This document shows, piece after piece, positions 18,133 to 27,242 of a stretch of DNA of 59,472 nt. Positions within the stretch are counted from its first letter, which is position 1. Each line of letters begins with the position of its first letter. Location of the stretch: NCBI RefSeq assembly GCF_008929045.1, contig NZ_VFAH01000033.1, positions 1-59,472 of the forward strand, read 5' to 3'. Both the position numbers and the translations under genes were made by a program. The notes beneath the pieces are model-generated. The model was not told where the DNA came from and did not search any database. It was given only the letters and a program-made list of their open reading frames with translations. The DNA is from Noviherbaspirillum aerium (GTDB lineage Bacteria; Pseudomonadota; Gammaproteobacteria; Burkholderiales; Burkholderiaceae_D).

Positions 18133-18757
18133 TGTTATTCTAATGTTTTCGCACTGGAAGCTGATGTGCCTGCCCTTCCCAGCGGCCCATTGTATTCGAT
18201 CCTGTTTTGCCGCTGGACACAGTGCGGAACCAAACGATAGCGATGTTGATCAGCATCATCATCGACCATGCCTCGTCGGTGCCGTCCGGGCTGATGCACT
18301 CCCATCTCCACAATGATCCAGGCTTTGGCTTGACGATATGAAACAACCCTTGGATTAATACCCGGAGTGAGCGATTTACTCTGTTTGCCGCCTTGAAATA
18401 GAAGGATGAGCTTTCTAGTCTTGTTTCATGACGCGCATGAACACGTTATCCACTTCATGCATTCCGTTCGGAATTGATTCTCGGAATTAGTGCTCGAAGT
18501 CGTCGTTATGGATCCGGCCCGGAAAGTAGCTTGGGCCGGATTCCCTTACCCCGGCCCTCTCCTGAACTTAGAGCGAGAGGCGAGCGATCCGAAAAATGCA
18601 GCATTTTTCGGGCCGAGTCCATAGATGCTGATGGAATTGTTGATTCCATGGGAAGAGCATCAGGGATGGTGCGAGCCGGCACATGGCTGTGCTCAGGCCG
18701 GCTCGGTTCACTTCAGAACGTATCGGATATGTCCGGCAATTACCGGCTTATCCGGCG
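18133..18757. other. sparse region with a perfect hairpin
   Basis: No supported gene in about 620 bases. At 18589-18611 an 11-base arm CCGAAAAATGC and its exact complement are separated by a single A, giving a palindrome that could act as a protein site or terminator. The preceding bases (18550-18590) resemble degenerate REP DNA. A leftward 68-codon frame starting with TTG at 18346 (MFHIVKPKPGSLWRWE at its start) looks protein-like at the N-terminus but is not well enough supported to call. Confidence 0.45.
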
Positions 18758-18928
18758 TCAGGTGGTCTTGGCCGTACCTTGTTCAGTGCCGGAAGCCTGA
18801 ACATTGGTCGACTGTTTTGCCTGCTCCGTACGGGTCTTGCCGGGAGCGATGCGCTTGGTGTTTCTGAATTCACTGTACTTGGTGCCGGCTTTGTCAGCGG
18901 GATACTTGTTTTTTACGTTTTTTGCCAT
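18758..18928 (-). CDS. small basic protein (56 residues)
   Basis: A 56-codon frame beginning MAKNVKNKYPADKAGTKYSE, with AAAGGA 6 bases before the ATG. It is rich in Lys, Thr and Gln, hydrophilic, and predicted to be disordered, with no signal peptide. Its good ribosome binding site, clean start and stop and biased composition argue that it is real despite its length. It resembles small stress-type soluble proteins in composition only; no family is assigned. It is leftward, like the lipoprotein gene upstream of it, with 192 bases between them. Confidence 0.6.
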   Translation of the reverse strand: MAKNVKNKYPADKAGTKYSEFRNTKRIAPGKTRTEQAKQSTNVQASGTEQGTAKTT

Positions 18929-19120
18929 GAAATTTCCTTTGGTAAATGCGAAGTTTGCGGTGTGGACGAGTCAAGCGTCAAAGCTCTTAGTCCGTTCACC
19001 CAACAATAAGGTTTCATGGTTGGCACTGCTGAAACCGGATTTCTCACACAAGGATTTCGGGAGTGGTTGCGTCGGTGCAACCACTCGTTTCGATGCGGCC
19101 CTTTGCTGGCCATACGCTGC

Positions 19121-19399
19121 TTATTTATCGCGTGCCGGGGTCACGTCGATGTTTGGTACCGTGACAGTGCGTTCTTCCTTTTTAACCGTTGGCACTTCCA
19201 CTGTCTTTTCCTCCTGGCGGACAGCGACTTCCGGTGTCTTGACATCATATTCGGGCAGTTTGACGTTTCCCTGCTGAGTTTTTTCGATCTCGTATTTAGG
19301 AACCGTGACATTACCCTCTGCGGTCTTGCGAACGTCACAGGCGGCCAAGGTAAATGCCAGCGAGGAAATCATTGCGATGCTCAAGGTCTTGTTCAACAT
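19121..19399 (-). CDS. small lipoprotein with repeated Val-Pro strands
   Basis: A 92-residue lipoprotein: hydrophobic signal followed by the lipobox LAAC (Cys 20). The mature part is a run of short repeats of the type GNVTVPKYE, GNVKLPEYD, KTVEVPTVK, RTVTVPNID, each with a V-x-x/V-P core, alternating with Lys/Glu-rich stretches. This gives an extended, strongly charged chain, probably anchored to a membrane in the periplasm. AAGGAGCCCACC-like sequence lies before the ATG. Function unknown. Confidence 0.7.
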   Translation of the reverse strand: MLNKTLSIAMISSLAFTLAACDVRKTAEGNVTVPKYEIEKTQQGNVKLPEYDVKTPEVAVRQEEKTVEVPTVKKEERTVTVPNIDVTPARDK

Positions 19400-19644
19400 G
19401 GTGGGCTCCTTAAAAGGTTTCTTTTATGTCCTTCATTCTTCCGCATTCTTACGACCCCGTTCGAGACACCAAGTTGTTGTGATTTTGTTATGCATCGTAA
19501 CCATCGTGAGCAATTGTTAATGCCTCGTCATCTGATAAGTTTCCAGAAACGTCTATTTACAGTTTTTCCATTGAGTGCGGAACGAACAACCTTGATCGCT
19601 GGCCTATCGCGTTATGTATCAAGTTAATGTTAAGGAGGATATTT

Positions 19645-19941
19645 ATGAAAAAGACGTTATTGGCCATGCTTTCTTTCTCTGCAGCCGCCGCATTCGCTCA
19701 AGGCACACCGGCGGAAGTCAAGGCGCAAGGAAAGGTAGACCAGGAAACCATCAAGGCGCATGAGCGCGTCAACAAGGCACTGAACAAGGAAGCGCAGGCC
19801 AATGTGGAGGCTGATGCACAGGCCGACAAGAAAAAGCTGAAGGCGCACCAGAAAACGCAGAAAGAAGTTCATGATGCGGCTGCCGATGTGGCTAAGGCGC
19901 AGAACAAGGCGGAGGTAAAGGCAGCGAAGGAAACTAGATAA
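19645..19941 (+). CDS. exported Ala/Lys-rich helical protein
   Basis: A 98-residue protein with a signal peptide (MKKTLLAMLSFSAAAAFAQG) and a mature part made almost only of Ala, Lys, Glu, Gln and Asp, predicted to form one long amphipathic helix or coiled coil (for example HERVNKALNKEAQANVEADA). A very strong AAGGAGGA lies before the ATG at 19645. It is divergent from the lipoprotein gene across a 245-base AT-rich region, so the two may be controlled together. Function unknown. Confidence 0.7.
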   Translation: MKKTLLAMLSFSAAAAFAQGTPAEVKAQGKVDQETIKAHERVNKALNKEAQANVEADAQADKKKLKAHQKTQKEVHDAAADVAKAQNKAEVKAAKETR

Positions 19942-20067
19942 GTCTGCTGCGGCATCGTTGCGCAAGACATTTATTGCGGCACCTGCAAGCGTAGGCGTAC
20001 CGCAATGACATGGGATTGTTGCGGCTGCTTCAGCCTTCGCCGAAATTCAGCATGATCACTGCCATCC

Positions 20068-20104
20068 CCGGACTTCAAGCGCCCTGTTCGCGTTTGAAGT
20101 CCGG
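20068..20104. terminator. strong hairpin between convergent transcripts
   Basis: CCGGACTTCAAGCGC and GCGTTTGAAGTCCGG form a 15-base-pair stem (one G-T) with a 7-base loop, between the end of the helical exported protein and the end of arsH. No T-run follows, but position suggests a bidirectional terminator. Confidence 0.5.
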
Positions 20105-20207
20105 TTGCTCGGTGCAATGCAAGGACCGGATTGTAAAAGCTCGCCAGGCAGGAGAAAGATGCAGTCGTCGACCAGAGCACTGCATTCAAGCATTGAATCC
20201 GATGTTT

Positions 20208-20966
20208 TCATTCGAGTTCGTCGTCGGTCTCGTCAGGCAAGTTTTCATGCGTCATTGCAGCCGCGGCAAGGGCGGCGGCAGCCGGCAATGCTTCCTTACG
20301 CTCGCTGTAGCGGCTGGTCAAGTAATCGGACCTGTCCCTTACCAGCAGTGTAAACTTGTACAGCTCTTCCATGACATCAACGAGGCGTTCATAGTACGGC
20401 GACGGCTTCATGCGGCCATCGCTGTCGAACTCCTGATATGCCTTTGCCACCGATGACTGGTTCGGTATGGTTACCATCCGCATCCATCGTCCAAGAACCC
20501 GCAGTTGATTGACCGCATTGAACGACTGGGAACCTCCTGAAACCTGCATGACTGCGAGCGTTCGTCCCTGCGTTGGGCGGATGCTTCCGATTTCCAAGGG
20601 CAACCAGTCGATTTGCGACTTGAATACCCCGGTCATGGCGCCGTGACGCTCCGGGCTGCACCATACCTGGCCCTCCGACCATGCGGAGAGACTACGCAGC
20701 TCCTGCACCTTCGGGTGGTCCGGCGGGCAGCTGTCCACCATGGGAAGTCCGTGCGGATCAAATACACGGGTTTCGGCGCCGAATTGCCGCAGCAGCCGTT
20801 CGGCTTCCAGCGTAAGAAGCCGGCTATAGGAGGTTGCCCGCAGCGACCCGTACAGCAGCAGGATGCGCGGCGGGTGCGTCGCCCTCTCGGCCGCATCCAG
20901 TTTCTCGGTCGTGGGAAGGTCCAGATGCCTGGCACTGACATTGGGAAGATTGGACAAATCAGCCAT
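20208..20966 (-). CDS. arsH: ArsH, NADPH-dependent FMN reductase for organoarsenicals
   Basis: A 252-residue flavodoxin-fold protein with the FMN phosphate-binding segment [13 protein letters not shown] and the family blocks [17 protein letters not shown] and [17 protein letters not shown]. ArsH oxidises trivalent methylated and aromatic arsenicals to less toxic pentavalent forms. It is the last gene of the operon; its ATG overlaps the end of arsC by 8 bases, indicating translational coupling. Confidence 0.95.
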   Translation of the reverse strand: MADLSNLPNVSARHLDLPTTEKLDAAERATHPPRILLLYGSLRATSYSRLLTLEAERLLRQFGAETRVFDPHGLPMVDSCPPDHPKVQELRSLSAWSEGQVWCSPERHGAMTGVFKSQIDWLPLEIGSIRPTQGRTLAVMQVSGGSQSFNAVNQLRVLGRWMRMVTIPNQSSVAKAYQEFDSDGRMKPSPYYERLVDVMEELYKFTLLVRDRSDYLTSRYSERKEALPAAAALAAAAMTHENLPDETDDELE

Positions 20967-21390
20967 TGTTGTTGGCCCTCATGCCTGCAGCATCAATGAC
21001 CACTTCCCCGTCTTCCTTGCTGAACGGGCCTTTCTGCGGAAACGGCAGGATGTCGAGCACCGCTTCCGATGGCCGGCAGAGACGAACACCCAGCGGCGTC
21101 ACCACTAGCGGCCGGTTGATGAGAATTGGATTGGCCAGCATTGCGTCGAGCAGCTGCTCGTCTGTCAGGGCGGGATCGTCCAATGCAAGCTCGGCATAAG
21201 GTGTTCCCTTTTTCCGGATGACATCGCGCACTGTCAAACCGGCTTCCGCAATCATGTTCTTCAGTTCCCCGCGGCTCGGCGGGCTTTTCAGATATTCGAT
21301 GATCTGCGGCTCGACGCCGGCATTGCGGATGAGCGCCAGCGTATTCCGGGAGGTGCCGCAATCGGGATTGTGATAGATCTTGATGTTCAT
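20959..21390 (-). CDS. arsC: ArsC, glutaredoxin-dependent arsenate reductase
   Basis: A 143-residue arsenate reductase of the E. coli plasmid R773 type, with the catalytic segment [13 protein letters not shown] (nucleophile Cys), the KKGTPY block and NRPLV near the C-terminus. It reduces arsenate to arsenite for export by the adjacent Acr3. The start at 21390 ([10 protein letters not shown]) is chosen by homology; the frame is open upstream into acr3. It begins 5 bases after the acr3 stop codon. A second, unrelated arsenate reductase lies upstream in the same operon. Confidence 0.95.
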   Translation of the reverse strand: MNIKIYHNPDCGTSRNTLALIRNAGVEPQIIEYLKSPPSRGELKNMIAEAGLTVRDVIRKKGTPYAELALDDPALTDEQLLDAMLANPILINRPLVVTPLGVRLCRPSEAVLDILPFPQKGPFSKEDGEVVIDAAGMRANNNG

Positions 21391-21394
21391 GGTG

Positions 21395-22465
21395 TCATGC
21401 CTTTGCCTCGTACCAGCGTTGGGAGCGGTTGACGACGCCAACCACCAGCAGCATCACCGGCACTTCGATTAGAACGCCGACGACTGTCGCCAGGGCAGCG
21501 CCGGACTGGAATCCGAACAGGCTGATCGCGGTCGCTACGGCCAGCTCGAAGAAGTTTGATGCGCCGATGAGACTGGATGGACCGGCGACGCAGTGCGCAA
21601 CACCCAGCTTTCGATTCAGCAGATAGGCAAGGCCCGAGTTGAAGAACACCTGAATCAGGATCGGTACCGACAGAATGGCGATGACTATCGGCTGCTCGGT
21701 GATTGCCTTGCCCTGGAAAGCAAACAGGAGCACAAGGGTCAGCAGCAGAGCGGAGATCGAGAATGGGCCGAGTTTTCCTACCGCGCGCTCCAGATGACCG
21801 GGCCCCTTGGCCAGCAAGGATTTCCTGATCAGCTGCGCGAGAATGACCGGTACGATGATGTACAGGCCCACCGAAGTCATCAGGGTATCCCACGGCACGC
21901 TGATGGACGACAGGCCCAGCAGAAGCGCAACCAGCGGCGCAAACGCCACAATCATGATCGCATCGTTCAGCGCCACCTGCGACAGGGTGAAATACGGGTC
22001 GCCCTTGCAGAGCTGGCTCCAGACAAAGACCATCGCCGTACACGGCGCGGCGGCAAGCAGAATGAGACCTGCGATATAGCTGTCGAGCTGATCGGCGGGA
22101 AGCCATGCGGCAAATACATGTCGCACGAATATCCAGCCAAGCAGCGCCATCGAGAACGGTTTGACAAGCCAGTTGATGAACAGCGTGACACCAATACCGC
22201 GCCAATGGCCTTTCACCTGCGCGAGTGCCGCAAAGTCGATCTTGATAAGCATCGGGACAATCATCACCCAGATAAGAATGCCGACCGGGACATTCACCTG
22301 CGCGATTTCGAGCTGCGCGATGGCTTGGAAGACCGATGGAAATATTTTGCCGACAATGATCCCGGCCAGAATGCAAAGAGCGACCCAGACGGTAAGGTAA
22401 CGTTCGAAGAAGCCGATCGCCGGAATGGCACCTCCGGCAACGGCGGTGGTATGCGTAGTAGTCAT
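21395..22465 (-). CDS. acr3: Acr3-family arsenite exporter
   Basis: A 356-residue membrane protein with about ten helices, beginning its family match at IGFFERYLTVWVALCI. It has the conserved cysteine motif region APCTAMVFVWS and the NSGLAYLLNRKLGV segment. Acr3 proteins export arsenite, and some antimonite, by proton antiport across the inner membrane. It lies between the two arsC genes and is closely spaced with both. Confidence 0.95.
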   Translation of the reverse strand: MTTTHTTAVAGGAIPAIGFFERYLTVWVALCILAGIIVGKIFPSVFQAIAQLEIAQVNVPVGILIWVMIVPMLIKIDFAALAQVKGHWRGIGVTLFINWLVKPFSMALLGWIFVRHVFAAWLPADQLDSYIAGLILLAAAPCTAMVFVWSQLCKGDPYFTLSQVALNDAIMIVAFAPLVALLLGLSSISVPWDTLMTSVGLYIIVPVILAQLIRKSLLAKGPGHLERAVGKLGPFSISALLLTLVLLFAFQGKAITEQPIVIAILSVPILIQVFFNSGLAYLLNRKLGVAHCVAGPSSLIGASNFFELAVATAISLFGFQSGAALATVVGVLIEVPVMLLVVGVVNRSQRWYEAKA

Positions 22466-22546
22466 CGCGAAAATATAGATAAAAAACCGCCGCGCGCCTG
22501 TCGGCCGGCGACAGAGGAACAGCTGGTAGAAAAGCAGGCTGGCGAC

Positions 22547-23056
22547 TCAGGCGGGGTTAACCGGCGTATCGCCAATCTTCTTGACTTCCTGATGAATGGC
22601 GTGTTTTTCAAGCATGTGCAGCGGGAGACTGACGAATGCATTCATCCTGGACACGATCTGCTTGAAAATCTTTTCGAAGGCGGCACGCTTCTCGTCGTCC
22701 GAACCTTCGGCTGCCGCCGGGTCTTCGAAGCCCCAGTGCGCGGTAGCGGGATGGCCCGGCCAGATCGGACAAACCTCTCCTGCGGCGTTGTCGCAAACGG
22801 TAATGATGAAATCCATGCGGGGCGCATCGGGAGCCGCAAACTCGTCCCAGCTCTTGCTACGGAGCTGGTCGACCGGGTATCCGGTTTTTTCTACCTGTTC
22901 AATGGCAAACGGGTTAACCTTGCCGCCCGGCTTGCTGCCGGCGCTGAAGCCCCTGAAGCGGCCGTGGCCCATGGTCGTCACGAGTGCCTCGGCCATGATG
23001 GAGCGGGCGGAATTGCCCGTGCAAAGAAACAATACGTTGAAGGTCTTCTCAGTCAT
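22547..23056 (-). CDS. arsC: ArsC, low-molecular-weight phosphatase-type arsenate reductase
   Basis: A 169-residue protein with the P-loop CTGNSARS (CX5R) near the N-terminus in NVLFLCTGNSARSIMAEAL, the second Cys in FIITVCDNAAGEVCP, and the Asp/Trp-rich segment HWGFEDPAA. This is the fold of low-molecular-weight tyrosine phosphatases, where arsenate reductases recycle through thioredoxin or mycothiol/glutaredoxin. Together with the R773-type enzyme the operon encodes two independent routes from arsenate to arsenite. The gene sits 81 bases before acr3. Confidence 0.92.
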   Translation of the reverse strand: MTEKTFNVLFLCTGNSARSIMAEALVTTMGHGRFRGFSAGSKPGGKVNPFAIEQVEKTGYPVDQLRSKSWDEFAAPDAPRMDFIITVCDNAAGEVCPIWPGHPATAHWGFEDPAAAEGSDDEKRAAFEKIFKQIVSRMNAFVSLPLHMLEKHAIHQEVKKIGDTPVNPA

Positions 23057-23222
23057 CGTTTTTCGGGATCTTGCTGCTCAAGTTGATGGTTGATACCAAT
23101 CCCACGTCATAACGCGCCAAATGAGATTGCGGGATTTATTTCGGCTTCGGCTGACGGAGCTGGCAGCAGGGGCCACGCAAGGCCGGCATGCCGGGTTGAA
23201 GCGTAGCCATGGCCTAGCAGGC

Positions 23223-23732
23223 TTAACAGCAGTTACCGGAAGCGCTCTTCGCGCTCGGAACACAGCAGGATGCGTCTGCCGAGAGCTCGATCCTGGGTTT
23301 GGCGAGCGGCACGCAGCATGGCTCGGTGCTGCCCTCGGTAGCGGCGGTCTTGTCTGGCTCACCGAATACCGGAATGCTGTCAAGCGTATGGAAAGTCTCC
23401 CATGCGATGCCGGAGGGATCATTTACCCAATACTTGTCCGACTTCGCATAGCAGCAGGCCACGCCTTCTTCCTTCTCCACATCCGGCTGCAGGGCGCCGA
23501 GGCGGCACTGCATATCACCCAATTCAGCAGCCGATTCGACCTGTATGCCGAGGTGGTTCAGTCCGGTTACTGCACCACGCCGGGAGATGGCGAAATTCAC
23601 GCTCGGGTCGTCGAGCATCCACTTTGCATAGTCGCTCTTTACCACGGCAGGTTCGGCAGCAAACATCCCCGAATAGAACTTGATGCTGTCGGCCAGATTG
23701 GCAACGGAGACATGTACGTGCAGGCGTTTCAT
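23223..23732 (-). CDS. arsI: ArsI/CadI-type VOC protein, C-As lyase
   Basis: A 169-residue vicinal-oxygen-chelate protein. Iron-ligand type residues are His in LHVHVSVANL and GLNHLGIQV and Glu in AWETFHTL, and the vicinal pair ACCYAKSDKYW matches the As(III)-binding Cys-Cys of ArsI. ArsI cleaves the carbon-arsenic bond of trivalent organoarsenicals such as methylarsenite, with O2 and Fe(II). The C-terminal 35 residues are unusual, carrying three more Cys-Cys pairs (EPCCVP, ASCCVP, GNCC at the very end), perhaps for metalloid handling. The start codon overlaps the arsR stop by 4 bases. Confidence 0.88.
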   Translation of the reverse strand: MKRLHVHVSVANLADSIKFYSGMFAAEPAVVKSDYAKWMLDDPSVNFAISRRGAVTGLNHLGIQVESAAELGDMQCRLGALQPDVEKEEGVACCYAKSDKYWVNDPSGIAWETFHTLDSIPVFGEPDKTAATEGSTEPCCVPLAKPRIELSADASCCVPSAKSASGNCC

Positions 23733-24067
23733 GAGCAGGCTCCTTCGTTAGAGCAATTGGAAACGCGGACAGGCGAACAAACATTCCCGCCGCAGCAGTT
23801 CTCGGTCAGAAATCCGAGGACACCGTTCATGACCTCGAAATTGGCCGCGTAAATAAGCGAGCGCCCTTCCCTGGTCTGAGTCACCAGGCTTGCATGCAGC
23901 AACTCCTTCAAGTGGAACGAGAGCAAGGATGGCGCAATGCCGACTCCCTCGGCGATCTGCGTCGCCGCCAGCCCCTTGGGACCGGCTTGGACAAGCAGGC
24001 GGAAGACTGCGAGCCGGGTCTCCTGCGCAAGCGCGGCAAGCGCACCGATGACGTCTTTGGATTCCAT
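23729..24067 (-). CDS. arsR: ArsR-family metalloid-responsive repressor
   Basis: A 112-residue winged-helix ArsR/SmtB protein with the recognition region GVGIAPSLLSFHLKELLHASLV. The As(III) site appears to be C-terminal: NCCGGNVC followed by SNCSNEGACS, similar in position to the atypical Cys site described for Acidithiobacillus ferrooxidans ArsR rather than the ELCVCDL type. Start 24067 is chosen by family length; the frame is open to 24205 but that would place the operators inside the gene. No Shine-Dalgarno is visible. First gene of the operon, coupled to arsI. Confidence 0.93.
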   Translation of the reverse strand: MESKDVIGALAALAQETRLAVFRLLVQAGPKGLAATQIAEGVGIAPSLLSFHLKELLHASLVTQTREGRSLIYAANFEVMNGVLGFLTENCCGGNVCSPVRVSNCSNEGACS

Positions 24068-24123
24068 TTCAATGTTCGTTGAATTATTTAATTCAATGAT
24101 AGTTGAACTATCGAGGAAAGCAA
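24068..24123 (-). promoter_or_regulatory. ars operon promoter with two ArsR palindromes
   Basis: Two 16-base palindromes share the form TTCAAT-N4-GTTGAA, at 24068-24083 and 24092-24107, 24 bases apart. Reading leftward, a -35 element TTGCTT (24118-24123) and a -10 element TATCAT (24096-24101) are separated by 16 bases, and the -10 lies inside the upstream palindrome. A repressor bound there would block RNA polymerase. The downstream palindrome abuts the arsR ATG. Confidence 0.75.
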
Positions 24124-24295
24124 AGCTTTTTTGAGAAGTAGAGGATGGCCGATCAAGCGTGTCGCCGGCGCAGGTAAACAGCTTGATGCCCTGGTTGTGG
24201 CGCATCGGACACGATAGGAAGCAGATTGACAGGGGTCAAGTGTTAAATAATCGGCAATAGTAGAGTGTGAGGAAATTTTTATCAGGGAGTTGCTT
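24124..24295. other. intergenic region between ars operon and lipoprotein gene
   Basis: About 170 bases upstream of two divergent genes. It must contain the promoter of the lipoprotein gene; AT-rich sequence at 24239-24280 (GTTAAATAATCGGCAATAGT) is a possible site, without a clear -35/-10 pair. Confidence 0.3.
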
Positions 24296-26305
<2,010 letters not shown>

Positions 26306-26350
26306 CGAGATCCGGGCAAGACTCATTCACCGATCCGGGTGCCCCGGGCC

Positions 26351-26378
26351 TGGCCCTGCATTTCATTGTGCAGGGCCA
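26351..26378. terminator. hairpin after the lipoprotein gene
   Basis: TGGCCCTGCA and TGCAGGGCCA form a perfect 10-base-pair stem with an 8-base loop, 45 bases after the lipoprotein stop codon and before the end of the converging hfq-like gene. No T-run follows. Probably a terminator for one or both. Confidence 0.5.
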
Positions 26379-26435
26379 CCGACGCCAAAGAATAGGACAC
26401 TTTCCTTGCGCAGCGGCGGGTCGGACTTTCCAGTC

Positions 26436-26771
26436 TCACTCTTCGGGCTTGACCAGCCGGCGCGTCACCTTGCGACGAATGACCGGCACGGTCGAGGATC
26501 CCGGCTCGCTGCGCGCGGCGGCAGGTGCTTCGTACGGACGGCTCTTCGGCTTGAGGCCTTCCTTGGGCGCGGGCATCATGGTCGCTACCGTATGTTTGTA
26601 GACCAGTTGCAGATTGTGCCCCTGCCTGAGAAGAATGGAATGCTGATCGAATGATTCGAGGACACCAGTCTGTTTCATTCCGTTCATCAGATAAATCACG
26701 ATCGACATGCGCCGTTTGCGCAAATCATTGAGATAAGGGCCCTGCAAGCCGTCTTTTTTACCGCTGTCCAT
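26436..26771 (-). CDS. divergent Hfq-like RNA chaperone
   Basis: A 111-residue Sm-like protein. Compared with E. coli Hfq it keeps the N-terminal helix (LQGPYLNDLRKRR), the proximal Gln, the basic rim, IYLMNGMKQTG with the K31-equivalent, SFDQHSILL, and the C-terminal Sm2 motif VYKHTVATMMP. It differs at the normally invariant Asp 9 (Gly here), at the Phe after SFDQ (His), and has an extra charged tail ending RRKVTRRLVKPEE. These changes and the tail suggest a second, specialised Hfq rather than the housekeeping copy, which normally sits between miaA and hflX. Start 26771 is chosen by family length. Confidence 0.85.
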   Translation of the reverse strand: MDSGKKDGLQGPYLNDLRKRRMSIVIYLMNGMKQTGVLESFDQHSILLRQGHNLQLVYKHTVATMMPAPKEGLKPKSRPYEAPAAARSEPGSSTVPVIRRKVTRRLVKPEE

Positions 26772-27242
26772 AATGTCAAGTAAGTTGGGTCGGGATGGTG
26801 CTCGTGCGGCATTGGAAGCAAGCGCAGGGCAAGCGTGCATACTGGATTTGGCAAGTCATGCCGATGTCATTCGCATAGCCATCATGTCGGTGCGAACGAT
26901 ATGAATCCGAACATCCGAAGCCTGCAGGCATTGCATCCTTTTTTGAAAAAAACTTCCACAATGCCAAATCCGCCGGTACGGACCGGTTTCCGTTTGCTCC
27001 GCTTGCTGGTGAAAAGGCTCAAATGTAATCACTATGCCTCCCTGCCGTCAGCTTTTATTTTTGGATAACACGCATTCGACTTGAGAATAACACTGGTCCG
27101 CAAAGAATGTACGGGGAAATCCTGTTGTGCGCATGCCGGCAGCGTAAATCCCGCTTCGGATCGGGGCGGATTGCGTACAGAGAGGACACGAACCTTTCCT
27201 TGCCATTGTGCTCTTAGTCGGGTTGAACCAAGGGAGAAAATA
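26772..27242. other. divergent intergenic region, hfq-like / GAF-EAL
   Basis: About 470 bases without a supported gene. The frame running rightward from 27081 into the EAL gene uses rare codons and lacks a start signal, so it is not taken as coding. The region includes AT-rich DNA (26939-26957, 27040-27070) that probably holds promoters. Confidence 0.4.

Noticed and set aside
18140-18346. Leftward 68-codon frame starting with TTG
   Set aside because: The first 20 residues look protein-like, but the start codon is TTG with a weak ribosome site and the second half resembles no protein. Possibly a decayed gene.
27081-27242. N-terminal extension of the GAF-EAL gene
   Set aside because: Codon use is unlike the rest of the gene and a ribosome binding site stands before the TTG at 27243 instead.
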